DNA of 64,000 nucleotides from Antedon mediterranea (Eukaryota > Echinodermata > Crinoidea > Comatulida > Antedonidae), in the NCBI RefSeq assembly GCF_964355755.1, contig NC_092680.1, forward strand, positions 5,001-69,000. Direction: 5' to 3'. This document shows, piece by piece, positions 1 to 13,500 of this stretch. How positions within the stretch are numbered: position 1 is the stretch's first letter; each line of letters begins with the position of its first letter. Under the pieces are notes generated by a model, which saw only the letters and a program-made list of their open reading frames with translations, ran no database searches and was not told the origin of the DNA. The position numbers were made by a program, and so were the translations under genes.

Positions 1-516
1 CTGTCTAGACTGTCTGTCTGTCTAGACTGTATGTCTGTCTGAACTGTCTAGACTGTCTGTCTGTCTGAACTGTCTAGACTGTCTGTCTGTCTAGACTGTA
101 TGTCTGTCTGAACTGTCTAGACTGTCTGTCTGTCTAGACTGTCTGTCTGTCTAGACGGTCTGTCTGTCTGAACTGTCTAGACTGACTGTCTGTCTGTCTG
201 TCTGAACTGTCTAGGCTGTTTTTTGTCTAGACTGTCCGTCTGTCTGAACTGTCTAGACTGTCTGTCTCTCTGTCTATAAACTGTCTAGACTGTCTGTCTG
301 TCTAGACTGTCTGTCTGTCTGAACTGTCTAGACTGTCTGTCTGTCTAGACTCTCTGTCTGTCTGTTTGTCTGATCTGTCTAGGCTGTCTGTCTGTCTGTC
401 TAGACTGTCTGTCGGTCTGAACTGTCTAGGCTGTCTGTCTGTCTAGACTGTCTGTCTGTGTGAACTGTCTAGACTGTCTGTCAGGTATAGACTCTGTCTG
501 TCTGTCTGAACTGTCT
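1..516. repeat. CTGTCTAGA-type satellite, first orientation
   Basis: Imperfect tandem repeat of CTGTCTGTCTAGA with CTGAACTGTCTAGA variants, running from the window edge. The unit contains the palindrome TCTAGA. The array probably continues to the left of the window. No coding potential. Confidence 0.95.
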
Positions 517-1597
517 AGACATAGACAGACAGATAGTCTAGACAAACAGACAGTCTAGACAGACAGACAGTCTAGACAGACAGATAGTTTAGACAGACAG
601 TCTAGACAGACAGTCTAGACAGAAAGTCTAGACATACAGAAAGTCTAGACAGACAGAAAGTTTAGACAGACAGACAGTCTAGACAGACCGACAGTCTAGA
701 CAGACAGACAGACAGTCTACACAGACCGTCTAGACAGACATTCTAGACAGTCTATACAGACAGACAGTCTATACAGACAGACAGTCTATACAGACAGACG
801 GTCTATACAGACAGACGGTCTATACAGACAGACAGTCTAAACAGACACAGTCTAGACAGACAGACAGTCTAGACAGACAGACTGTCTAGACTGTCTGTCT
901 AGTCAGACAGTCTAGACAGACAGTCTAGACAGACAGACTGTCTAGACTGTCTGTCTAGTCAGACAGTCTAGACAGACAGTCTAGACAGACAGTCAGTCTA
1001 GACAGACAGACAATCTAGACAGAGAGTCTAGACAGACAGACAGTCTAGACAGATAGACAGTCTAGATAGACAGACAGACAGTCTAGACAAACAGACAGTC
1101 TAGACAGACAGACTGTCTAGACAGACAGTCTATACAGACAGTCTAGACAGACAGTCTAGACAGACAGTCTAGACAGACAGTCTAGACAGACAGGCTAGAC
1201 AGACACGCTAGACAGATAGTCTAGACAGAAAGTCTAGACATACAGAAAGTCTAGACAGACAGAAAGTCTAGACATACAGAAAGTCTAGACAGACAGACAG
1301 TCTAGACAGACAGACAGTCTAGACAGACAGACAGTCTACACAGACAGACAGTCTACACAGACAGACAGTCTACACAGACAGTCTAGACAGACATTCTAGA
1401 CAGACAGTCTATACAGACAGACAGTCTATACAGACAGACGGTCTATACAGACAGACGGTCTATACAGACAGACAGTCTAGACAGACAGACAGTCTAGACA
1501 GACAGAAAGTCTAGACAGACAGACAGTCAGTCTAGGCAGACAGTCAGTCTAGGCAGACAGTCAGTCTAGACAGACAGTCAGTCTAGACAGACTGACA
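517..1597. repeat. CTGTCTAGA-type satellite, inverted orientation
   Basis: The same satellite as 1-516 but reading as its reverse complement (AGACAGACAGTCTAGACAG). The switch occurs near 516-525. Short stretches in the original orientation recur near 885-905 and 945-960, so the array holds several inversions. It ends abruptly against the 5'-truncated retrotransposon fragment at about 1600. Confidence 0.93.
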
Positions 1598-1601
1598 GTT
1601 A

Positions 1602-2090
1602 GGGTATAAAACGCTAATTCGTCCACTCTTAGAGTACTGTGTACAAGTGTGGTCACCTAACCAAGTTGGACTCAAGAAGATTTTAGAAAGAGCACAAAAC
1701 CGAGCAACCAAACTTGTACCTGAACTTAGGAATCTTCCCGCTGATGAGCGTCTTGCCATGCTTCACCTACCAACACTCGAAGAAAGACAAGATAGAGGTG
1801 ATCTCATTGAAATGTTCAAAATTATCCGTGGTATAGTAAACATTGAGGCAAATTCATTTTTCACTCTAAGGCAAAACCCTGGAGGTTATATAACCAGAGG
1901 ACACTCACTTACACTATCTAAACCTAGATACAAAACCATCAGGAGAGATACCTATTTTGACGTCAGAGCAATCAACAAATGGAACTCACTACCAGAACAT
2001 GTCATTGACAGCACAAACACAAATTCATTCAAAAACAACCTCGACATTCACATAAACAAAAGGAGAGGAGGCAACTATTACGAGCATTAA
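1602..2090 (+). mobile_element. C-terminal fragment of a non-LTR retrotransposon reverse transcriptase (CR1/Jockey/L2-like)
   Basis: An open frame begins immediately after the satellite with YKTLIRPLLEYCVQVWSP. It continues through ILERAQNRATKLVPEL and LPTLEERQDRGDLIEMFKI to AINKWNSLPEHV and a TAA stop at 2088-2090. The LEY..VWSP, E+.QNRATK, RR.RGDLIE.+KI and WNSLP blocks are the usual ending of the pol protein of CR1/Jockey/L2-type elements, from the thumb region to the C-terminus. The endonuclease and catalytic reverse transcriptase motifs are missing, so this is a 5'-truncated dead copy, as target-primed insertion usually leaves. After the stop, the 16-bp string AATCACTAAAGGTAAG occurs twice (about 2107-2140), resembling the short 3' terminal repeats of such elements. 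Clade assignment is inference. Confidence 0.85.
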
Positions 2091-2130
2091 GCTCACAGCC
2101 TCTTTTAATCACTAAAGGTAAGAATCACTA

Positions 2131-2600
<470 letters not shown>

Positions 2601-3660
2601 GTGGAATTAAGCTTCCATAAAATGGCCTATTCAAAATCTGATTTTATTAATCTTTATTTTTTATGTTGTCGGGGGACAATACATCTTGAACTAATATTGA
2701 ACACATTAAACTAAACTAACAAGATAACTTTTTGTTATTTTTTATATTAAGCTATTCTTCCAAGATGACAAATGCTCGAAGCGTGGTAGAAATACAAACA
2801 CGTTATTCAAACAAGTTCTAGATAATGTTGGAATGGTCAAGCCTTCATTAACAACTCGAAGGCCCCCTTATTTTGAATCGGCATTTATTTATCATATGCC
2901 ATCTACAACACTCTGTCTGAGTTAGAGATTAAATTTTTATATTATATTAAAGCATGGTCTCTCCATAAAAAATCCGTATTATACTAAATTTAAAAAAAAA
3001 TTAAATTCAATGGATGAATCACAAATTGGAGGCACATATATTTCATACACCAAAGAAAAATTACAAGTTTATGCAAACAATATTTAATTAAAAATGTATG
3101 ATTAGCATTAAAATCGTAATTTGACTTGTATTGTGATTATCTTGTCAAATCACCAAATAATTGAATCATATTTACAAAAGTCAATATATTTACAACATTT
3201 TTATACAATGCAATGCATATGGAAACTATTAATAAAGGAATAACACTATAAAATAAACCATATCGTTGGTATTCTTTCAATACTTTGTATCTTGACAGAA
3301 AATGATCTTACAGGAAGAAATTCAGAATTTTATATGTAATGAAATGAAACACTAATAGTAAAAAGATCAAATTAATTATTATTTTTAATTTGTTCACTTA
3401 CTGTAACTATTAATTATTATTATTTATTTTGTTATCTGTATACCAACATACATGGTATTGAATACAATTCCAAAAAAAATAAGTGTTTTCCAGGTAGGTA
3501 TATTTTATCATATATATTTAATAAACAAAACATGCCTGAAAGCATTTTCTGATGACTCAAATTGAGTATGTCATCAATGTCATTTTCTAATTTCATCTAT
3601 AAAGGCTTCAATTGTCATAAGGACTAACCAAGTCATCCAGTCATTTGGTGTGCCATCTAA
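2601..3660. other. AT-rich intergenic DNA without recognised genes
   Basis: I see no open frame, splice structure or clear repeat here. The string GGGGGACAATACATCTTGA near 2669 has a near reverse complement at about 13798 (GATGTATTGTCCCCC), suggesting a dispersed repeat shared with a HAUS6 intron. Confidence 0.6.
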
Positions 3661-3664
3661 TGTT

Positions 3665-4110
3665 TAAATGAACTCTGTCTAACAGTACTGCCATCTGATG
3701 AAATGTGGTGTGCCATTGTATAAATGAACCCTGTCTAACAGTACTGCCATCTGATGAAACGTGGTGTGCCATCTAATGTATAAATGAACTCTGTCTAACA
3801 GTACTGCCATCTGATGAAATGTGGTGTGTCATTGTATAAATGAACTCTGTTTAACAGTACTGCCATCTGATGAAATGTGGTGTGCCTTTGTATAAATGAA
3901 CTCTGACTAACAGTACTGCCATCTGATGAAACGTGGTGTGCCATTGTATAAATGAACTGTGTCTATTCAGTACTGCCATCTGATGAAATGTGGTGTGCCA
4001 TCTAATGTATAAATGAACTCGGTCTAACAGTACTGCCATCTGATGAAATGTGGTGTGCCATTGTATAAATGAACTCTGTCTAACAGTACTGCCATCTGAC
4101 GAGGATGAGT
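3665..4110. repeat. 56/60-bp minisatellite downstream of HAUS6
   Basis: About eight tandem copies of a unit containing AACAGTACTGCCATCTGATG. Copies start near 3681, 3737, 3797, 3853, 3909, 3965, 4025 and 4085. Period alternates between 56 and 60 bp because some units read CCATTGTATAAA and others CCATCTAATGTATAAA. It lies just 3' of the last HAUS6 exon. Confidence 0.93.
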
Positions 4111-4356
4111 GATCATATCATCTGTGCATCGGTACATCATTTTCCAGTTGGGATCTCGTCCATAAGTGATCTCTCTAATATTATAACATCTGAAGGACAA
4201 ATGAGTACACATCCAATCAATATTTTGTTTAAATATAGTCTTAATAATTAATTATATTTGTTGCAAGAAACTCTGAAATGTAATGCCAAATAATGGTTGA
4301 ATAATATCATACTTAATGAAATAATGGTGAATATCTTTATATTCGATGGTGATATC

Positions 4357-4511
4357 TCAAATGTCAATGAGCTGTCCAACCTTGGGTGACGTCATCTGAA
4401 TAATTGAGGAACTATCACTACCAGTTACTGGAGAGTGCATGTGGTTGATGGCAGGTTTATCATTCTCTTGCATTGATGATGACAACATTAAAATTGAATC
4501 ATCACCATCAT
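4357..4511 (-). CDS. HAUS6: HAUS6 exon 18 (last coding exon)
   Basis: Acceptor gatgctgatag. It encodes DDGDDSILMLSSSMQENDKP, then AINHMHSPVTGSDSSSIIQM and TSPKVGQLIDI, with the TGA stop at 4357-4359. The split codon joins exon 17 to read DLLDDGDDS. The acceptor's pyrimidine tract is weak. Confidence 0.78.
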
Positions 4512-7500
4512 CTATCAGCATCAAATTTAATAACGAAATATATAAATAACTAAAGCAGCATGTAAACATTTGTATGCTTTTTAAATTTTTGACAATAAAT
4601 TGAATCTTGTTCGTCTAGTATACACTATAAATTCAATATCGTTTTAACAATATTGATGTAAACCTCAGGCTGATGTGTGGTAGAACATTGAATGTTTTAT
4701 TGGGTACAATTATATAATCAGAGAAAAACAGAATAAATACATTTTATCCCACAGAAATGACTTCGGAATTCAAGTTTGTATACAAATTATTTTTTGTATG
4801 AAGATTTATCAATAATATACATAAATAAATATCTCAAACAGTTTCACTTTCACAAATTACAAATATAAACAAAAAAGATTTACCTAGAAGATCAAAATCA
4901 GAGCTTTTGTTCCATTCGTCATCATCAAAGAGGATTAACCGTTCATCTGCATCATCATGAAGACTGCTAGAAACTGAAGATTTTGTTAGGTGTATTGGCG
5001 ATTTGATGTCTGAATTCAGCTTTAACCTTTCTAGTAATGAAACAGTTGCATCATGCTTTGTGATATCAAATGGAGAATCATGATCAAGTATTTCCATTTC
5101 TCCATGTCTTTGTAAATTCACTGGTGTCATGCCAGGTGAGAAGTGATGCAAAACGTCCTCTACTGGTCTTAATTTATCCAAATCAAAACATTCATCTTCT
5201 GAAAAAATTAAACTTAAATTGTTCCTCTTTCCAGTTGATTTTACAAAGCTTAAAACTTGACTTTCATCTTTGTTGATTAACACATTAATGCTTTCTTGAC
5301 AATCGTCAGAGAAGTGAACACTCTTTTGCGAGTCACCACTAAGAGTCCGGTATTTCAATGTACTTTTTGTCACACTTTCATCAGATAATTCACTACTTCT
5401 AACTGACAACCTTGTTTGAGGATGATCATTTGCTATGATTCCATCAGATAAGTAACTGCCTGGTGATGATGAACTCCCCACAGGCATTTCACTAAATGAT
5501 TTCATTGATGAGGCATGCAGTTCGTTTTCAATCGACGGTGGGTTTTTTAACAAATTACTAGTATGCATACTCTCCGTAATGGGAGAATCTACAGAAATGT
5601 CCTTTCGTGCTTCCAGTCGCTGTCTTGATCTTAAAGGTAAAATCGGTGTTTTTGATGCAAAGATTTCTGAAAGATCACTTTGAAAATCATTTAGTCCTTC
5701 TGGAGTTGCTAAAAGTGGAGAATCTAATGCTTGTAATTCTAAATCTAATTTTGGATGAAACTCTTTTATTTTATCAACTTGAGGCATGGCCTGGGATTGA
5801 AAATTGATGGGCGATTCTTTATGACTGTAAATACTGCTATTCTGGACATCAATTAGCTTTTCTGTTGGCACATTCTTTTCTACAGGAAATTCTTTCGACA
5901 CAAATGTTTTTCCAGAAAACTTGGAGGAACCAAGTTTCTGAACATTCGGGGAATCCATTAAACTATCTACAAAATTAAAATGATTGTATATTATAATAAC
6001 ATAAATATTCTACTCTTGGGTAATGTCTGTTTGATCCCAAAAATACAGGCGAGACACGTATCTGCGACTACAGACACAGGTAATATCTCCAATATTCTCT
6101 ACTGCTTTTTTAGACATTTCAGCAGATGTTGAGGGTTGGTTATTTGTTTCTTGACTAATCATGTCCTGTATTTTTACTTGATTTGCACATAACATAAATA
6201 TTACACTCTTGGTAATGTCTGTTTGATCCCAAAAATACAGGTGAAAACTCAGTTTTAAATCAGTTTAGCACACACCCATAAAACCATGATAATTGTACAG
6301 TTAAAATTCAAAATCTGTTTTGAACACATAACCTTGGGATTAAAAGTGTCACTACCTCCATACATTGTAATTATAATATGTCAACTTACCATCAGATACA
6401 GTGTCACTACCTCCATACATTGTCATTATAATATGTCAACTTACCATCAGATACAGTGTCACTACCTCCATACATTGTCATTATAATATGTCAACTTACC
6501 ATCAGATACAGTGTCACTACCTCCATACATTGTCATTATAATATGTCAACTTACCATCAGATACAGTGTCACTACCTCCATACATTGTCATTATAATATG
6601 TCAACTTACTATCAGATACAGTGTCACTACCTCCATACATTGTCATTATAATATGTCAACTTACCATCAGATACAGTGTCACTACCTCCATACATTGTCA
6701 TTATAATATGTCAACTTACCATCAGATACAGTGTCACTACCTCCATACATTGTAATTATAATATGTCAACTTACCATCAGATACAGTGTCACTACCTCCA
6801 TACATTGTCATTATAATATGTCAACTTACCATCAGATACAGTGTCACTACCTCCATACATTGTCATTATAATATGTCAACTTACCATCAGATACAGTGTC
6901 ACTACCTCCATACATTGTCATTATAATATGTCAACTTACCATCAGATACAGTGTCACTACCTCCATACATTGTCATTATAGTATGTCAACTTACCATCAA
7001 AAAGCTTTTTAGTTGGCATCATTGAGTTCATATCATTATCTTCTTCCATTTTTTCAGTATTTTCTGGAGTTCGACTAAGTTTGTCTCTGGTAGTAAAGGG
7101 AGTTGTTGCTAATGCAGCCAGTGGGTCATCTAAGGCCAGTGGTGTATTGCCATCTTCAGCTGTTCCAGCCACAGCATTAGCAATCTATCACAATAAACAT
7201 TAATATCAATACAAGTGGCTAAATCCAATATCAAGATTACACTGAGAATATATCTTAGATTTTCAGGTTGTGTGAATTTACAATACAGTATGGAATACAT
7301 TTAAGGGCCTGTTTTTGTTGTCAAGAAAAACCATTTTTTTTTTTACAATGGTTTTAAAAAAACTTCTGGGGCACTAGAAATGGCACTGCTGACAAATTGT
7401 TTTTTTCTGATACAGCTAAAACACAATCATAGCCTTAAAACAATCACCAATAAAACAAAATTGGGTAGAAAATAGGCTGCAACATTATCATTGTTATAAC

Positions 7501-10500
7501 ACATTACTAAAACATTTTTAGCAGTATTGTATGTTATAAGAGAGCTACTGTATAACAATAAAAATATAATCACACACCTGCTCTGCAAGAATCAAATGAG
7601 CAGGAGCAGCAGCAGTTGACTTAGCTGTTGACATTACTGGTGTTCTATTATAAATTTCATGTCTTACAGCTGGTCTTCTTGCGCTCCCATCTGGTTTTCT
7701 GTTAATAGAAGCATTGAAGTCACTAATCTGTGTGGCAACTACAGTTGTTATGCTGTCCATATACACTGGATTGTCTTCAGCTATTTTTCTGATGTTCGTT
7801 GTTGCAGCTTTGATTGCGGTTTTTGGATGATGGTGGTTACGATGCTCTCTTTTTGGCTGTAATGCAGGATGAATGACACATTATTGCTTAAGTTAATGTT
7901 TTTTTTCATTATGATTGATGACTGCAGGTTACATTGGTTCCTGTTCAACAAAGTTCAAAATAATTTGTTTTAGTGAACATAAAAGATATGATATATCTTT
8001 GAACATGTCATGTACACAAACAAGAAAGACAAACAAAATTTGATTTTCTGAATATATCAAGCAGGCGGTCCGAGTTCAAGTCTCGGTTGGGGCGACTTTT
8101 TCTCATTCTCACAGATTTCCTCATCTTTATCGTTTCAAATTAATTAATTTAATTTCAGTATATCACCGGGCGGTTTCGAATTAATGTTCATTGCCTAATG
8201 TGTTTATATATATATGTATATCACCGGGCGGTTTAGAATTAATGTTCTTTGCCTGATTTGTTTATATATATATATGTATATACAGTATATCACAAATTCA
8301 AAATAATTACTACACTATTTCATTATTTCTGTCAACCTGGACTTAAATAAAGGTACTGTATTATCAAAGCATGCAATCAAAGGTGATATTCAAATGAGAT
8401 GATTATTGAAGGCTAAACCTTTTTCTTGAAGTCTGTATTAATCATGCCCTTTCTACTGTCTCTGTTAGCCTTCACTGTTTGGCTTCCGATTGTCTGATGC
8501 CAACTCTTACGATTTGATCCCTTTGGGGTTACCATATGCTGCTTTAGTGGTTGACAGTGGATTGGTGTTGACTGGGCCTTAGATGGTGCCGATTTTACTC
8601 TTTTTCTTTCTTCTATGCCACTACCCTCAACGGTTTTAATTGGTTTCGGAAGTTTAGAACTAAAAACAAAATAAAATTATTTTAAGTCTGCAAGGGCCAT
8701 CTTGGAAGTGGTCCAGCTGTATTCTAACCCTAACCCTAACAATATGGCTCTTTTTACATTGAATGTTAAAAACTAAATTTTAAAATAATTGTTACTTGTC
8801 AACTTTAGTTTCTACAATAAACAATATGGCTCTTTTTACATTGAATGATAAAATTTAAATTTTAAAATAATAAGTTAATAGTATTTTCAAACCCAATATT
8901 GGTCGTCAAGTGCTTGGCAGTGCTGACTGGTGTTCCTTGTTCTAGGCCTGCATGTTTCAAAGCCTCTTTATCAATTACACTTCTCAAAAGAGTAGTTGCT
9001 TCTGGTGTATCCACTACAAAACAAAGTTATATATATATATGGTAATGCCTTCTATAATCACATTTATTACACTGCTATGTACATAAGTTATATATATATA
9101 TATAGTATATATATGGTAATGCCTTCTATATATGGTAATGCCTTCTATATATGGTAATGCCTTCTATATATGGTAATGCCTTCTATAATATATGGTAATG
9201 CCTTCTATATATGGTAATGCCTTCTATATATGGTAATGCATTCTATATATGGTAAAGCCTTCTATAATGTAAATAACATTTATTACACTGCTATGTACAT
9301 AAGTTGACAATTTTAAAATCGTGTGTTTTTTTTACAATAAAACATAGAAATGAATAGCTATTCTTATACAATTTTGACCAATATTTACATTTATAACAGC
9401 CTTTTTTCATGAAATTATCTCATTTTTACAAGAAAATTGGTTCTGCCCCAATTTTAAAGAGCAAAAACGCCAAGATAATCATGAATGTTAATAAGCTTCA
9501 TAGATAACCACTGAAAAAATGTTTTAAGTCTGAAACAAGACAAATTATCAAAGTATTCTATTTTTTTAAATTAGGTTACATTGGTAAATTTTACTTTAAG
9601 CATTTATTTTCTCTTCATCAACATTAGTTGAAAAGGTGAACAATGATAGAAATGTAATTATTGGCTTTAAGAAGAAAGTATGCTTACAAATATCTGGGGA
9701 CCTTTGCAGCAGTCTACGTGCTAGTTCCTTTGGAGTACCATCTCTTAAAATTGTGTCTGGTTGAAATGATACTGGTGGTGTTGATGGTAGCAGAGTAAGA
9801 TTATCAAACTGAAAGATCAGTCAATTCAGCAATATTAGAAGACTTCAGAATATATACGAGCGGGTCAAACGACCGAGCGGTTAAGGCAGGGATGTCATTT
9901 ATTGTACCTAACTTGCTTTTAGTTTTGGTGGTGGAACAATTCTTTTCAGATAAGGACTTAACCACTGTTGTAATTTGAAAACATAATTTTACTTATGTAA
10001 CGGTTTTTTGACATGAGTATTTTTTTTTTTGTTTTTTTTTTTCAATTCTACCCACTTGTTTGTAGCACTTTTACATTGTTAATTGATTTTCTGTTGCTAT
10101 TTTTATCATTTTTTCATTGTTAAAACTTATATCCAAGTAAAGTGGTATGGGTCTGTGTGGTTAATTAAGCACCACTGACTTTAGGGAGATGAATAAGATC
10201 AGCTGATGAAAACACAACACACTAATATCAAATATAGGCCAAAAAACCCACAAATTTTAATGAATATGCCTGGATAGGCGTATCAAATTTACCAGAATTG
10301 TACCGGAAATGTTTTAAACCACATTTGATGGAGTATTATTATTGGATATCAATATGACTCATGAACAGAATTTCTACTTGAAAAAGTTTTAAAATACTGG
10401 AGTGGAATGGGGTGTAACTAAACTAGGTATAAACATCAAATTACTTGTATGAATTTTACATACCATATTTTTAGAAGAACCTAAGAAGGGATGTTGTTTT

Positions 10501-13500
10501 AATGTACTATCCTCCTGCAGAGTTTCAATCTGCTCTGTAAGGTTTGCTATAGACTTCTTAAGCTCTGGTAATAACTCAACTGATAGATTTGATCTGTATA
10601 CAAAGAATATGATTTAATGCAATACAAAATAAGAAAAGAAAAGTTTATTTAACTATTGAACATTTTGAATTAACAATTGTACTTGGTTAAGACATATAAT
10701 TGTATTAAGTGGTGTAGACTGGCAGCCTACTATGATAAAGAAATATAAAATAAGTAGTATAGACTGGCAGCCTACTACCTTAATGCCTGTGTGTTCACCA
10801 GGTGAGTGTGATGATCATGAACTTGTCTAATTACAGTTGGTGAAAGTTCTCCAAAATCAGGTAATGATGCTGAAATTAATTAAAACTAAAGTAAAAATCA
10901 ATTTAATTAATTAATTTGTAATTATCATTTTATAATTGTTGGTTCAATACTTTGTTACTGACTTTTTTCAAAACCTTCAAATATGTAGTGTGACACTAAC
11001 CTTCAAATATGTAGTGTGACACTAACCTTCAAGTATGTAGTGTGACACTAACTATCAAATATGTAGTGTGACACTAACCTTCAAATATGTAGTGTGACAC
11101 TAACCTTCAAATATGTAGTGTGACACTAACCTTCAAATATGTAGTGTGACACTAACCTTCAAATATGTAGTGTGACACTAACCTTCAAATATGTAGTGTG
11201 ACACTAACCTTCAAATATGTAGTGTGACACTAACCTTCAAATATGTAGTGTGAAACTAACCTTCAAAAATGTAGTGTGACACTAACCTTCAAATATGTAG
11301 TGTGACACTAACCTTCAAATATGTAGTGTGACACTAACCTTCATTTCAGTTTACAATACAACAATAAAACATATTGAAAAATCACTTTGTATTTTGGGTT
11401 TGTTTGTAATAATTAAAATCACTTTGTATTTTGGGTTTGTTTGTAATAATTAGGATTAAAATCACTTTGTATTTTGGGTTTGTTTGTAATAATTAGGATT
11501 AAAATCACTTTGTATTTTGGGTTTGTTTGTAATAATTAGGATTAAAATCACTTTGTATTTTGGGTTTGTTTGTAATAATTAGGATTAAATTTGAAAAATA
11601 CCACAGACTATAATAATAATAAATAAAATTAATAAAAACAATTTTAAATAAACTTGTATTTGGAATTATTTCACATTTAAAAAATCACAGGTGAGGTTTT
11701 GTCACTAGCTCAAAATCACAGGTGAGGTTTTGTCACTAGCTCAAAATCACAGGTGAGGTTTTGTCACTAGCTCAAAATCACAGGTGAGGTTTTGTCACTA
11801 GCTCAAAATCACAGGTGAGGTTTTGTCACTAGCTCAAAATCCTGTTTGAAAAAATGTCAAACCATAACTATACTTAATTGTGAATAATAATGACCTTGAT
11901 TAAGCTGTTCCACGTATAAATGAAGTGATAAGTTCCATAATTGAATCAGCGTCACCAGATTTAACTTGCCACCTTCGTATGTATTGCTTAAATTTCTCTG
12001 AAAACCAAATAAGATTGCAATTGACATCACTCATATTGAATAACTAAAAATATGGTGCAAATTGTTCTATAAACCTACAATACAAATTGTGTTATGATTG
12101 CGTTACTAATTGTAAATGTGAGGAAAATAACCTGTGTTTACAACCTGAGGGCTGAATTGTACACTGGTACAACAGACAACAACAGCGGTTGAGGTAAGGG
12201 TTACCCTCTACCCCCAGAAAGATGCACAGACAACAGCGGTTGAGGTGGACATAAAGGATACCCTCTACCCTCAGAAAGATGCACAGACAACAACAGCCGT
12301 TGAGGTGGACATAAGGGTTACCCTCTACCCCCAGAAAGATGCACAGACAACAACAGCGGTTGAGGTTGACATAAGGGTTACCCTCTACCCTCAGAAAGAT
12401 ACACAGACAACAACAGCGGTTGAGGTGGACATAAGGGTTACCCTCTACCCTCAGAAAGATGCACAGACAACAACAGCGGTTGAGGTTGACATAAGGGTTA
12501 CCCTCTACCCTCAGAAAGATGCACAGACAACAACAGCGGTAGAGGTGGACATAAGGGTTACCCTCTACCCTCAGAAAGATGCACAGACAACAACAGCGGT
12601 TGAGGTTGACATAAGGGTTACCCTCAGAAAGATACACAGACAACAACAGCGGTTGAGGGGGACATAAGGGTTACCCTCTACCCTCAGAAAGATGCACAGA
12701 CAACAACAGCGGTTGACATAAGGGTTACCCTCTACCCTCAGAAAGATGCACAGACAACAACAGCGGTTGACATAAGGGTTACCCTCTACCCTCAGAAAGA
12801 TGCACAGACAACAACAGCGGTTGAGGTTGACATAAGGGTTACCCTCTACCCTCAGAAAGATACACAGACAACAACAGCGGTTGAGGTGGACATAACGGTT
12901 ACCCTCTACCATCAGAAAGATGCACAGACAACAACAGCGGTTGACATAAGGGTTACCCTTTACCCTCAGAAAGATGCACAGACAACAACAGCGGTTGACA
13001 TAAGGGTTACACTCTACCCTCAGAAAGATGCACAGACAACAACAGCGGTTGAGGTGGACATAAGGGTTACCCTCTACCCTCAGAAAGATGCACAGACAAC
13101 AACAGCGGTTGAGGTGGACATAAGGGTTACCCTCTACCCCCAGAAAGATGCCCAGACAACAACAGTGGTTGAGGTGGACATAAGGGTTACCCTCTACCCT
13201 CAGAAAGATGCACAGACAACAGCGGTTGAGGTGGACAAAAGGGTTACCCTCTACCCTCAGAAAGATGCACAGACAACAACAGCGGTTGAGGTGGACATAA
13301 GGGTTACCCTCTACCCTCAGAAAGATGCACAGACAACAACAGCGGTTGAGGTTGACATAAGGGTTACCCTCTACCCTCAGAAAGATGCACAGACAACAAC
13401 AGCGGTTGAGGTGGACATAAGGGTTACCCTCTACCCTCAGAAAGATGCACACAAACCAGATGTGTAACACCTTTAGGTTTAAATCCGTATGTAAACAAGA

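Noticed and set aside
1-1597. CRISPR-like array
   Set aside because: Regular short repeats, but no unique spacers, and the genome is eukaryotic. The same applies to all other arrays here.
12092-13470. Long frames in the 60-bp array (minus CCCLCIFLRVEGNPY, plus VTLYPQKDAQTTTAVEV)
   Set aside because: Repeat artefact inside HAUS6 intron 7; period is a multiple of three and both strands are open.
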